64,000 bases of DNA from Priapulus caudatus (GCF_000485595.1 NW_014577117.1:557839-621838); one strand, 5' to 3'. Positions 42,275 to 53,935 are shown, numbered from the stretch's first letter. The notes: a model not told the origin generated them from the letters alone. Numbers and translations: made by a program.

Positions 42275-43221
42275 GTGAATATAAATTACCATAAACATGT
42301 TATCGCAATATTTTGGCAAATATGGCATCTGTTATAGTCTTTCGTTATATTAGATCTTCTCGAAAAGAAATATAACTAGTTGATCAGGCTTATAACTCAC
42401 AATAGCCTATCGATCGCGAATAGATATATACAAATGTCATGTCCTCTCGCAGCCATATGTACATTACCCCCAATTGAAATTAGGGGGAGGGGGTCTAGAA
42501 CTAGACCGGGTTTAAAAAAAAATTGAGGGTTTTAAAATTAGATCAATACTTTTGATACATATTAAGAAATGGCCACTTCTGGTTATGAACTCCTGGCTAT
42601 ATCAAATAAAGAATATGATATTTATTATGATTTGATGAAGTCATTCTGCCCGTCACGTGATGACGTCATCAGTATACAAAATTACATTAAAGACCCCCAC
42701 TCAGCTGTGATTTTGTCGGATAATTATTTTATGATGATGTTCGTTTTCATCTATCGCCACTGCCAAATAAACTGTTATTTAGGAAATTGTTTTTCAACAT
42801 TAAACAACCTTTTTTCTTTAAGAGTTCAATGGTCGGCCCCTTACTAGCCTCATGTTCTAATTAATTTATTTGATTACATAGACGACGAATGACAAAGGTG
42901 CTGTGATCTACTCATGCTGTACATCTGAAAACAGGTTGGTACACAAATTGAGTTGGATAAGTGTATTCTTGAAAACGTACCGCTCATTCTACACAGTAGA
43001 GAAAGTTATTTTTTGGCACGAAATACAATTCATCTATTGTTGGTCAGCCAATGAATTTCAATTTCAAACGGAACTGCTCCCAGCCAATCTGAATGTATAC
43101 ATTTTGGCATACATATTGAATCCGCGGTTACTATTACGTAGAACTATTACGGTGTACCTTTTTGGTGTAGGTTGTCAGATAACCAGTACTGAAAATGCGC
43201 CATTTGTTTTATCTTTAACAG

Positions 43222-43327
43222 GTTCTCTAGAGATGCTAAGGCATGTCTGTCAGTGGAAGAGGATGATGATGACGACGTTGTTGTGATGTCAAGCCCCCCA
43301 CAGAGGCATCGCCTAACTAGTAGCAAG
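43222..43327 (+). CDS. Candidate exon E5, duplicate of E4
   Basis: Same acceptor and donor as E4. It reads FSRDAKACLSVEEDDDDDVV then VMSSPPQRHRLTSS. Compared with E4 it has 24 extra bases and lacks three C bases: both differences are multiples of three, which suggests selection on the reading frame at some stage. The surrounding introns (42041-42560 and 42934-43790) are also duplicates. Confidence 0.5.
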
Positions 43328-43818
43328 GTGAATATAAATTGCCATATGAGCACAGTTAGCACACAAGGGAGCTCTGTCTATAAGTGGCCTCCTTTTGAGT
43401 TAACTCTTGTCATATGCATGTTATTGCAATGTTGTGGCAGATATGGCTTCAGGTGGTCTTCCTTCATATTCAATCGTCTGGGAAACTAAAATAACAAATC
43501 CGGTGTATTTTTGTAAGGGAAAGCTGAAAAGACTCAGAGAGAAAAGAAATGTAACCAGTTTGAATCAGGCTTATAATCCACAATGTTACCAGTTTGAATC
43601 AGGCTTATAATCCACAATGTAACCAGTTGATAAGTATTATTTATGATAAAGTGCAGTTGATAAGTATTATTTTTTAATAGATATATACATGTCTTCTCGC
43701 GGCCATTAGCCCTATGCAGATTGGGGGAGGGGGCGACTACTAGACCGCATTAAAATAATCGAGGGTTTTAAAATAGATAAATAATAAAAAAAGTTATTGT
43801 CCAGAGAGCAAGTGATAG

Positions 43819-44336
43819 TGTAGCGAGGAGTGTTTATGGTACATAAACACCGGCTACATCCGAGCCCGCCCGTCGCGATAATGAATCCCGATGGTGACAC
43901 TGAGGTGCGACAAAGGAGAAGAGGCGATGGTGGAAAAGCACCTGCTCTCGAAGTCGCACCGTGAGAAACTCGCGCCATGAGAAACTTGTCACTAAGGCGC
44001 GGGTTTATGATAACCAATTACGGACAGACTTAAAAGCGAAGGCTCTAGCTGAGCTCGAGAGAACTTGGCTGTCTTTCTGACTGACTCTTGTTCCCTCGTT
44101 TGCTCCAGCGTTCACCCACATTCCATATCTTGTATTGCATACTCTGTATCTTGTATCTAGTTCGGCGTCCATCATGTCGAACAATAAACACCAGTGTGGT
44201 ACGTTACTAACATAGTTGTTGTCTATCTGTTGGTTTGCGTTCTCCCACTCCTGCATCTACCTACATACTTACACCTACCTACGCCTAGCCTTAGATCGCA
44301 AGTAGTCTTACCCCGCTAACGAATCACATCGTTACA
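43819..44336 (+). mobile_element. Solo LTR (518 bp), TSD atag
   Basis: It begins TGTAGCGAGGAG and ends ATCGTTACA, with the tetramer atag on both sides (43815-43818, 44337-44340). AATAAA is at 44183-44188. The ends resemble the other LTRs (TGTARCG...YGTTACA), but the length and interior differ, so it is another family. It sits between duplicated intron segments of the hAT-derived gene. Confidence 0.88.
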
Positions 44337-44547
44337 ATAGTATTGTTAACAATGAGAAAGAAAAATCCCTCATTTGTCTTATGCAAAATGATCAAATCGT
44401 TTAATCACAAAATTTAGCCAAATCAAACTAAGAAAGTCATTCTGACGTCACGTGATGACGTCATTAGTATGTAAAAAGACCCCCACTCAGCTGTGATTTT
44501 GATGGATAATTATTTTAAAATGATGGTCGTTTTTATCTATCTCCACA

Positions 44548-44650
44548 GCCCAAGAAACTGTTCTTTAAGAACAAAAGCAACGTTCCCGTATTTGAAAATG
44601 GCAAAAAAAGAAAGATACACTCCAACCGAAGCCGTGAAGAATATCCTTGA
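44548..44650 (+). CDS. Candidate last exon E6 of the hAT-derived gene
   Basis: After 'tatctccacag' the phase-0 frame reads PKKLFFKNKSNVPVFENGKK then RKIHSNRSREEYP and TGA (about 44648). The phase fits E4 or E5. The MULE start codon (44598) lies in the same stretch in another frame, so the two readings compete. A decayed copy of this exon region is at about 42755 with its AG lost. Confidence 0.35.
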
Positions 44651-47184
44651 AGAGCACAATCAGGAGAAATGTCAGACGGTACCTGTGTGCCCAAGGCAGA
44701 ACGTGTCTTTTCTGGTAGATTCGAGCAAACTGAAGACCTGGAAGGATTGTAAAACCGATATGAATGGTGTTTATCTGGTATATCGGCGCATTGCAATTTG
44801 GACTGTAGAAGCAATCAACTCGAAAGATGTCGAGATCATAGAGAAAAAGAAGGTAGACCTCAAGAACGAAAGCACGTACCATATGAGCATGCACTGCATG
44901 GAAAACAAGGTCGGCCTTGGCCGGTCAATTTTCCACCTAATCAACAAAAATGGCGAGATCGTGAACAATACCATCTTACAACAATACACGACAGGGAAAG
45001 AGGGGTCTGAAGAAATGTCATTTGCCGTAGCTCCGCATGGGAACAGTAAGAGCACCACTAAACCGTTCTACCCCATGAAGAAAAGCACCTTGGAGGACCG
45101 CAAGGATGAAATAAGGAACAGTGCGCCTGCTATTGCTTATAGAAAAGTCTCCAAGGCTGCTGGTGGAGTGCTCAAGGCTGCTAACCCTGCGGAGCTACCG
45201 AGGTCCATCAAACAAGTATCCGACCTGAAACGGAAAGCTGCCACAAATGAAATTATTCGGCCACGAAAAACCAGGATGATGGCATAATAATTGAGCATCA
45301 TGACGTTCCGGAAGATCTCTGGGTACTGGCAAAGCCCCACATGACCGGAGACCTGGCCAGGTTTACCACCTTTGATAAACTCTCCTATCCCCTAATTGCA
45401 GACCCTACCTTCAACTTTGGCAAATTTGAAGTTACGACCATCACATACAAACATCAGTTCCCAATATCAAAACGTACAGGGAAACCACCTTGTTTTCTTG
45501 GCCCAACTGCCATGCACCACAGCAAGCAAAAAGTCGTCTACAAGAAGATTGTTCAAGCTGTTGCCAATACATCCCCTGGTCTTTCAGATAATTGTAAGGG
45601 CTTCATCACAGATGGCGAAGATCCCCTCCATAGCTCATTGAAAGAGACCCTGCGGCATTCCACGGGCCTGCAGGCACTTCCATTCAAACTGTGCAGACAA
45701 GCTAGTCCAAATCGGCATCAGGAAGAAATCCGAGCAGAAACTCTTTCTAGATCAGGTGTTCTGAAATACAGACGAAGGAGAAGTAGGAATACTAGATGCC
45801 AGTGACAAGTCCTACCTCAAGTCGAAGCTGCTGAAAGCACAGGATACGCTAGAGAAAGAAGAAAAAGATCACAGGACGGGAGACTGTTGAGTTCTGGCAG
45901 TACCTAAACCATCACTCCAGCATGATGAGAAAGTGTATGATAGAGAAACCGAGACGAAAAGCTGACATACCTCTCGATCCTCTTATGGGAAAGCCTGTAA
46001 GGTGCTATTCGAACCAGTCGGAGTCAATTAACAACAAGTTGACCCGTCAAATGGAGACAGTCACGAAAAACAAAAAGAGTAGAACAAATCTCTCGAAACT
46101 TCAGTTCACGAGAGACATGTTTGAGGAGGTCGACAAGCATCAGCAAGAAGAACTTCAAAAGGCCATTTGCGGGATAAGTGATGAATTTGAGCTGGCGAAA
46201 GTGGTGAGTCATTTAAGTGTTCCACCAGAAGAATGGTTTGGTATGAGTGCCAGTGGTCGGAAGGAATTCATACGGCATTTTAACAAAATGTCCGTTGAGG
46301 ACGCTTTGAGAGGTAAACGCATTAAGGTGCGTACCGTGCAATCCACCAAAGTACGGGAATTCAAGGACTTTAGCGAGGATGTGACAACTATTCTTTTGTC
46401 GTACAAGAAATGGGAAGATGGGTTGATTGCCACCATTGTGGGGAATGCAGAACAACTTCTTAATTCTCCAGAAGCAGTCCAAATAAAGCCTTCCCTCGCC
46501 ACCGCAGCTACCAACACCAAGTATCAATTCGCAGCAAACGATGTGAAAAAGTCAATGTACGAATGCAATGTATACAGAGATCACGTGAGTTGTCAGTGTA
46601 AGTGCTACAGATACAATAACTTCTGCAAGCATGGTCTCTGCGTAGCGGAGATGAGTGGCGTACTAAGAGATCATTTGGCATACTTGAAAAAGTCGCCACG
46701 GATTTCAAGACCATCAAGAAGTAGCCTTATCCAGCCACCAAAGAACGGTCAAGGGAAAAAGGGAGAGACAAATAATAACCCCTGGAGAATTACAAGAGCA
46801 CAGAAAGGCACAAGTGATGGCAGGCCCTTCACAGAAGTACATCACAACAACATGTTCGTTGTTAATTTTCTTGACGAGGTTGGAGACGCTAAAGATTGCA
46901 GGCAATGCCGCGTAGAATTCTCGAGAAAGAGGAAGATCGCACGTTTCGACATTGTCATTTCTCACAGGGAGAAATGGGTTTATCCGGATCCCAAACAGCC
47001 TAGGCAGAAACTTCCCTCTGGAAAGGAAACAACGAAGTTCTATTGTGTACAAGGCAAATGCATCAGGAATCAGTTTCCTTACTTTCAGCCCGATTTAGTA
47101 GAGATCTCAGCGTCAGCGGTTGTGTTACTGCAACAGTCTCACAAGAATCTACTAAAAGCTGAACTAGGCTACGATCCGTGCTAA
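44598..47184 (+). pseudogene. MULE-type transposase with SWIM zinc finger, frameshifted
   Basis: Mutator-like transposases have a DDE core and often a SWIM finger for DNA binding. The first frame (44598-45287) has a SSKLKTWKDCKTDMNGVYL region and ends with the PRSIKQVSDLKRK block common before the catalytic core. Frame changes at about 45265. The second frame (to 45690) has PISKRTGKPPCFLGPTAMHH and the catalytic-type FITDGEDPLHSSL. It changes frame near 45690, has a stop near 45762, and changes again near 45885. The last frame (45922-47184) has CYSNQSESINNKL, the SWIM motif SCQCKCYRYNNFCKHGLCVA (about 46590-46650) and a C-terminal region with another C-X2-C pair (DCRQCRVEF). Inactive as read. 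No terminal inverted repeats were found. Confidence 0.8.
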
Positions 47185-47731
47185 TAAAAACTGATTTCCA
47201 GTGTATGATTGACTCCCGATGTCTAATTTATGACAACGATGTGAACGAGTCGGAGAGCATTCTTTTTATGGGTTTTTACAGTTCACGTTTCATGACTAGA
47301 TTCAATTTTTAAACGCAATTTAACAAGTAAATATTTGTTGAAACAAATTTAAAGTTACGTTTTAAACGTTCTTTTTTTATTTAGTCTGATTTGACACAAT
47401 TTTGTCCTACGACCAAATTTTAGAGTATAAAATTAAAAATTAAAATATTTGAAACAACAGAAGAAGAGACGGGGTTGTGCAGGAAAGTTATCCACTATGT
47501 ATGTTTACTAGGTGTAAGCAAAACATTTCGAGCTCTACTACTGTGTTTTCTCATTTTCCCACGCTACTAGAGTTAATATCAAGTATGCATGAAAAATAGC
47601 TCGCAGGTTAGATTATCAGGAGCTATCAAATAAGTTGGATTTTAATCATCTCGAGTTGTCTAAGGCAGGATTTCAGAGGGAAGCCGTATGCAAATGTAAA
47701 TAACAGACTAAACAATGAAACAGTTGCAGAA

Positions 47732-47923
47732 CAATAGGACATTTGCATGATGACGCAGTTGACTACAACAACCACAAACCTTTGCACTGCCCCTTTTTTG
47801 TAGAAAATTAGGGCTCTTGTTTTCACATTCTCGGAGGGATTATTGAATCTAAAAAAGAAAAGAAAACTGAAAAGGATTCTGGTAGTTGTAGTCAAATGAT
47901 GTCATCATGCAAATGTCCTATTG
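47732..47923. mobile_element. 192-bp MITE with ~40-bp inverted ends
   Basis: The left end caataggacatttgcatgat is inverted at the right end (atcatgcaaatgtcctattg), and pairing continues to 'tgactacaac' with a few mismatches. The interior has no ORF. No target duplication recognised. Confidence 0.8.
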
Positions 47924-48491
47924 GCTTGTGCTACATTAGGTCAGGTTTTTTTTATATAAGAGATGTTATATAAGTATACGAACTAGTTTTGTTACAGTCG
48001 GTGCGATCTTGTTAGTGAATTATTAGAGAGGCTAGCTAGTGTAATGCAACGCAAGAGGGAGATTTATCTGATTAATGGTTTACGATTCAGCGTCATTTGC
48101 GTTGCCTTTTAGACTTATCATAGTTTTTTTTATTAGTGTGTTAGAGATAACATTAAATGAGTGTGCTTTTAAGGATTGGCAATTGCTAGTGTCACGACAA
48201 GGTGATGTCATAGACTTGCATTTATTCAATGTATCGATGTATTTCGACGTTCATACCAGATATCGACAATTCAGTTACTTCATTTAATAGAATGTCTAGA
48301 AGGGTATGTAATGCTTTTTTTCACAGAGAATGTTTTTTTATGAGGGTATGTGCAAGACGTGCATGACAATTCATATGTATTTTTATAAAATATTCAAGAT
48401 AGTATGCACGCTCCGATTGGCTGATAGCCATGTTTGCATTTCCCTGTGCAAACACGGTTGTGACGTCACATCACGGAAACGTTTTATAAAA

Positions 48492-48670
48492 CAAATAAAA
48501 CACATCAACTGTGTTTGCAAACGCTTATGAAACCTCGTCAGAGCTGGTAGAATTCTCGAGCAGGTGCAAACCCTCGCCTGCGGCTTGGGTTTGTACTAAT
48601 CTGCTCTCGAATTCTTCCAGCCCTAACTCGGTTTGCATAAGCGTGTGCAAACACGGTTGTGTTTTATTTG
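48492..48670. mobile_element. 179-bp fold-back element
   Basis: Two arms of about 85 bp pair along their length with mismatches: caaataaaacacat... at 48492 against ...tgttttatttg at 48670, gtgtttgcaaacgcttatg against cataagcgtgtgcaaacac, and gaattctcgag against ctcgaattc. Centre near 48580. A further copy of 'tgtgcaaacacggttgtg' lies at 48446. Likely a small DNA element or MITE. Confidence 0.75.
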
Positions 48671-48946
48671 TTAAGTATTGGTGTAAAACGAAAAATTATC
48701 GTATATACTTTAAGCCCCTTTGGACACTCGCAAGTATCTCTCCCTCACATCACAGAGATGAGAAAGAGCGGTCGTCCGGGTAATATTTTTCCGTTTTATA
48801 GTTTTTTTGTTAAAAATCATTTAGTTAGTATATTTTTCATTAATATTATATTAATTATTATACTAATTAATTTCATTAATTAGTATATTAAACTGTTGAT
48901 TCTTTGATACTTCTTGTTGTTTCATTGTTCTACAAGCTTAAGACTG

Positions 48947-50530
48947 CTTAGAATGCTCTAGAGTAACATTTCTTCAGCAAGCGAGAGGAGGAGGGAGTTT
49001 TGTCCGGGTCATAGTTTTCCGTTTGATAGGTTTTTTTTATGGGCGTGGGGAAAACACTGACCATTTACTTAGAACGCTCTAGAGTATCTCTTCTTCAGCG
49101 AGCGAGAGGAACAAGAGTGAGTATTGTCCGAGTCATAGTTTTCCGTTTTATAGGTTTTTTTTTGTATGGTCGTGGGGAAAACACTGACCCTTATAAAACA
49201 CATTTCCGATGTTTCGTTCTTTGCGGCATCGTCCCCCACTGCTTCCAGGCAGTCACTGAGGGGTATCGTTTTTCCCACTATCATGATCTTCTTGAATTTG
49301 GACTTTGAATTCACAGCACCGCTTTAGATATTCGCTAACACACACGACTAGTTTCACCACGCCGTTATTTGTATTTCGGCGTCATTTTATTTCGCATTTC
49401 AGCATCAACTAAAATTGATTTTTTTTAAATTTCAACACCGTTTATTTTGCTTAGAATGCTCTAGAGTATCAGTTCTTCAGCAAGCTAAAGGAATAGGAGT
49501 GAGTTGTGTCCGGGTCATAATTTTCCGTTTGATAGAGGTTTTTTGTATGGTCGTGGGGAAAACACTGACCCTTATAAAACACAGACTTAAAATGGATTTT
49601 TATGAATTTCAACAACGTTTATTTACTTAGAACGCTCTAGAGTATCAGTTCTTCAGCAAGCTAGAAGAATAGGAGTGAGTTGTGTCCGGGTCATAGTTTT
49701 TCGTTTGATAGGTGTTTTTTGTATGGGCGTGGGGAAAACACTGACCCTTATAAAACACGGACTTAAAATGGATTTTTATGAATTTCAACGTTTATTTACT
49801 TAGAACGCTCTTGAGTATCAGTTCTTCCGCAAGCTAGAGGAATAGGAGTGAGTTGTGCCCAGGTCATAGTTTTCCGTTAGATAGGGGTTTTTTGTATGTG
49901 CGTGGGGAAAACACTGACCCTTATAAAACACGTACTTATAATGGATTTTTATGAATTTTAACGACGTTTATTTACTTAGGCCACCATTTTTTATTTTGTT
50001 GGTTTACAGAATTTTTGTTGTTGTTGTTGACTCAATAGAGTAAAAAAAAAATGTCGTTTTGTCAGATCAATCAAGTCAAAATACAGTGATACTGTTATAC
50101 ATGATATTACAGTATTTTAAGAAAACTAAATGAAAACAAAACTCAACTTATAATTATTTTTACTTATATTATCTATTTGTTTATGAAATGTTTTTGTTTT
50201 TTACATTTAAATTTTTTTTATTCATATTTCTTAGAGACAAGGTCGGCGGGAATAAAAAAATACAGATTTTCAATTTTTATTTTTTTTCGTTTTTCTTGAA
50301 AATTCGGGTCGGCGGATCTGTAAACCTACAAAATAAAAAATTCTCGCCTTAGAATGCTCTAGAGAATCAGTTCTTCGGCAAGCTAGAGGTATAGGAGTGA
50401 GTAGTGTCCGGGTCATAGTTTTCCGTTTGATAGGGTTTTTTTGTATGGGCGTGGGGAAAACACTGACCGTTATGAAGCAAAGACTTAAAATGGATTTTCG
50501 CGGATTTCAACAATGCTCATTTACTTTGAT
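48947..50530. repeat. Tandem array with ~175-bp unit, about six diverged copies
   Basis: Units start at 48947, 49068, 49450, 49626, 49799 and 50348; full periods are 176 and 173 bp. Each contains 'cttagaa.gctctagagtat', 'gttcttc.gcaagc.agagg', 'gtccgggtcatagttttccg', 'tatgggcgtggggaaaacac' and usually 'tgacccttataaaacac'. Relatives occur to 50920. Unrelated sequence interrupts it at 49200-49449 and 49980-50347. The cttataaaacac phrase looks like a TATA box, but no coding sequence is associated. Confidence 0.85.
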
Positions 50531-50920
50531 ACATTTTGGACTGTTGATTCTTTCTTCAGGCTTTTACTACCCATCCTTTGAACGCTCAAAGTATTACTCC
50601 TTCGGCGAGCGAGAAGAGGGGAGTTGTTTGTTTGTTTTTTGAGTGCGAGAAAACTCCAATCGCCATATTGGACGGGCCGACTGGGGCCGAGCTTGGTGCT
50701 CGCTCGCCCCAGACCGATTCTTTCGCGCGTCCAAGATCGCGGCCGCGATCACGAAATACTGCTTTTCTGCGAAAAACACTCTCAAACGCTGAATAAACGC
50801 TAACCCAACACTCTCCAACGCCTGCAAAGGAGGCAAGAGGTAGGTTTTGTCGGGGTCATAGTTTTCCGTGTCAGAGGTTTTAGGTTTTAGTTTTCCGGTT
50901 CATAGTTTTCCGCACACCGG

Positions 50921-52749
50921 TATGGTTGATCCTGAGTTACAATAGCCCCCCTGTGCATCATATAGAGCGGGTAAACATCATTATGAAGGTTTAGTCAGTT
51001 AGAGCACTTAATAATGAAACCTTTGGCCAATTTTGGTAGCTCTAGCAACAATATTGGGTGAGTAAGAAGCAACTTAGAGCTACTTTCAAAGTGAACGCGA
51101 TTTTTGGCTATTTTTTTGCTAAAATTGAGCATAATGTAGCCATTTCGTACTATTAAACAAGGTTTATGGCAACAAATCATGCTAGAAAGTTATTAGTAAT
51201 ACTCATTCAATGTAATTCAGTGCAATTTGAAAGTTTATGGTTGCTTAATAAATATTTATGCTCTGAAACTTCAATATTGTAATTTTTTCACTTTGGCACC
51301 TAACCGAAAATCACATAATTAGCTGTACAGAAAAAATATACTTGACCCAGAAGTGTTACCCAAACGTTTTTTGAGTCTTACCATAAGGAATGAGAAAATA
51401 TAAGGTTTTGCTCTAAAAGAGTCATGTAGATGAACACCCCCCACCCACCAGAGCGAGGAGTATAGCTCTGTAGCTCATCTGAAGACTGAAGCTGAAACTG
51501 TGTGATCATTGTTGTTTTATATTCTTTTTCGATCAAGCGTTTTGAGAGTGAAAATTACGGCAAATATCGACGTGGAGGCTTTATTACCGTCTGCAAGGAA
51601 CGAGGGGGTCAGCGGAGCGGGGGTATGGGAGGTTGTAGACGAAGTGGTTGTAGATGAAGTGGCAATTTACCGTTGCATTGTCGCCGGCGTGTGCGCCCGG
51701 CTTTAAATATGAGCTAAAGTCAGACCTGCATACAATGTGGTCATAATGTAATTCAATGGGTGAAGTGTGAATGGTCAGTGCACATGAATAAAAATATATC
51801 ATATACATGTAGGTCAATTTGCAAATAATATCAAATGAGTATGCTTCTGCGCTACACGAACACAAAAATGAAGATCTCGGACACATGACGAAAGAAGCGG
51901 ACATCAATGAGCTACTAACGGGACTGGAACTTCGGCTGAAACAATCCATTGAAGGTATAAAGAGTGAGCTTAACCCTGAGCAACCCTCGGTGACACCGGC
52001 GTCACATGAATTTTGGGGGCGCCTAAGACCTAACTCAACTTATATTAAGTTATTGTGGTACCTCTAAGGCCCAAAGTGACACTAGTATAACATTTCTAGC
52101 AACATCTGGTGGTAAAAAAATAAAGTACATTCATTCATTAGAAATTCGAAAATGGCAGCCACCATAAATTTTTGAGGATGAATTTTACTAATTTGACTGC
52201 TTCTGAGCTGTTATACAGGTATGTATACTTTCTTATATCATCTTATATTGATAGTATAAGTAACAGAGATCATGCAGAAATACAGTACAGAACATTAATC
52301 CGATGTATTGATTTTTCCTGGCCAATGTAACATCCGCATCACATTGGGTGATACTGTCACTGTACACACTGACTTGTAAAAAGTTGTATATTTTCATAGT
52401 ACATCACATTATGTCTGTAGTGAAAGTACTTGTTTCTAATTCATTCTACATGCTATTGTGAGATCCGGAAAAAGACTCCAACAATCAAGTGCGGGGTAGA
52501 CGATTTAATTGTGAAAAAAAAAAAAAAACCTGGAACATACAAATACACATGCATGAGCGCATGGACAGCCTAGCGCTTAAAACCACGCAACATGTACATA
52601 CAATCGATTAACTGTTCTAATAGCTTAATGCTGATGGGGTACCGACCCCATTTAAACGTTGAGAATAATTAGAATGATAGACTAGTTACAGAAATAACAC
52701 CATATAGTTTATACACTGTACATTATACAAAATACAACATCATTATAAC
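50921..52749. other. Non-coding stretch with a weak LINE-ORF1-like piece
   Basis: At 51819-52067 an open frame has EADINELLTGLELRLKQSIE, reminiscent of the coiled-coil start of the LINE ORF1 at 25560, but the similarity is not decisive. The rest is AT-rich with no gene. Confidence 0.35.
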
Positions 52750-53676
52750 TGTAGCGGTAGCACCGGGCCCTCGGGCTCCCAGAGCGATGGGGAGGGGGGT
52801 AGCCCCCTGGGAACCGGGAGATGGGGAGAAGGTAAATGTTTGTAATTGTCTAATTGTTCTGTCCTTGTGTCCTGTTTTGTCTTGGGTTTGCTTACCGATT
52901 GTTGAAACATCAACAAAGAGAGCCGCCATGTTGGGTGCAGTGGTTCCCCCTCTAGAGGCAGAGCACGGCGAAACAGTTGGCCCGCAGGTTATAGGCGGGA
53001 AATCGTCGTGTAGTTCTTGGTAGTTGGCGGGAGGCGCACACGGGAGAGGTTGTACGCAGATAAGGGAGTTCGAGATAATAGAGAGAGAGTTCGAGCGATA
53101 GCATTGTAGAGAGAGAGAGAGAGAGCACCACCGCGTTCTGCCTAGAGCGACCGTTGGGTGAGTAGAATGCCGTATTGTCCCGTCGTTGTGGGGTGAGTAA
53201 ATAATACAGTACTAGAGTAGAAGTATTGGCTCTGCACGAATAGCGGGGGAGTTAGTCTATTTCACGCGCGGCTGCACGGGAGGGGAGGCCGCCGGTTACT
53301 TAGCTGTACTGTAGCCCTTTTGCCCGGCTGCATTCATAGACCATTCTATTTGTTTAACCTCTGTGTTTACCCTGGGTATACACTTGTTATTCAATGTAAC
53401 GCGAGGCCAGCGGGCAGGGGTGGGAGTTGCTCCGTTGTGTGTGCGTGTCGTTACTAACTACGACGCACCGGAACCGGAACACAGCAGAACGGGTTATTGC
53501 AGGAGCGCAGTAGCACTGAAGCGCTCGAGTGGCTAGCGGGGTCCGGGTGGTGATGATACGGCCAGTTCAACGCCTCCGGGCACAAGAGGTGAGTGAAATA
53601 CCTAAGGTTGTGTGCTAGTCACTAAGTATCGACCGGTGGCGCTATCGGGTGTCGCCGGGAGACGCGAAACGCTACA
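52750..53676 (+). mobile_element. 5' LTR of gypsy element 4 (927 bp), TSD taac
   Basis: It begins TGTAGCGGTAGCACC and ends AACGCTACA. The tetramer taac precedes it (52746-52749) and also follows the 3' LTR (57669-57672). It matches 56644-57668 closely apart from the first 66 bases. It contains a GA-rich tract at 53085-53125. The direct repeats at both ends of a 4.9-kb unit define a complete LTR element. Confidence 0.92.
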
Positions 53677-53677
53677 C

Positions 53678-53697
53678 TGGTTCCGTGACAGTGACCA
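53678..53697 (+). other. Primer-binding site of gypsy element 4
   Basis: tggttccgtgacagtgacca begins two bases after the LTR end. It shares TGGT.CCGTGAC with the tRNA-His sites of elements 1 and 2 but differs at the fifth base. The primer tRNA is uncertain. Confidence 0.55.
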
Positions 53698-53935
53698 GTA
53701 TAAGTTCAGCTACACTGGTGCGTGCCAGTTTAACTCTTTGTAACAGGGGTTGCATTGGGGTGCTGTGGGTTGCTGGCTAGGTGGTGGTCTAGTTGCGTAG
53801 TGTAGTTGGTTGGTGTAGGCGGTTTGTCGACGTTTGCCGGGGGGTTGGCATACGATGCTGCCTAAGGGTGTGCGAGGGAAGTGACAGCTAGGCTTAGGTG
53901 TCCAGACACGGGGTGGTGGGGCTGCGGAGACTAGT

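Noticed and set aside
49200-49320. Possible small nuclear RNA gene within the 175-bp array
   Set aside because: I compared by eye with U1, U2, U4, U5 and U6 core sequences and saw no match.
51819-52067. LINE ORF1 coiled-coil fragment
   Set aside because: Only one short stretch is similar to 25560; not enough to call, noted under the non-coding stretch.
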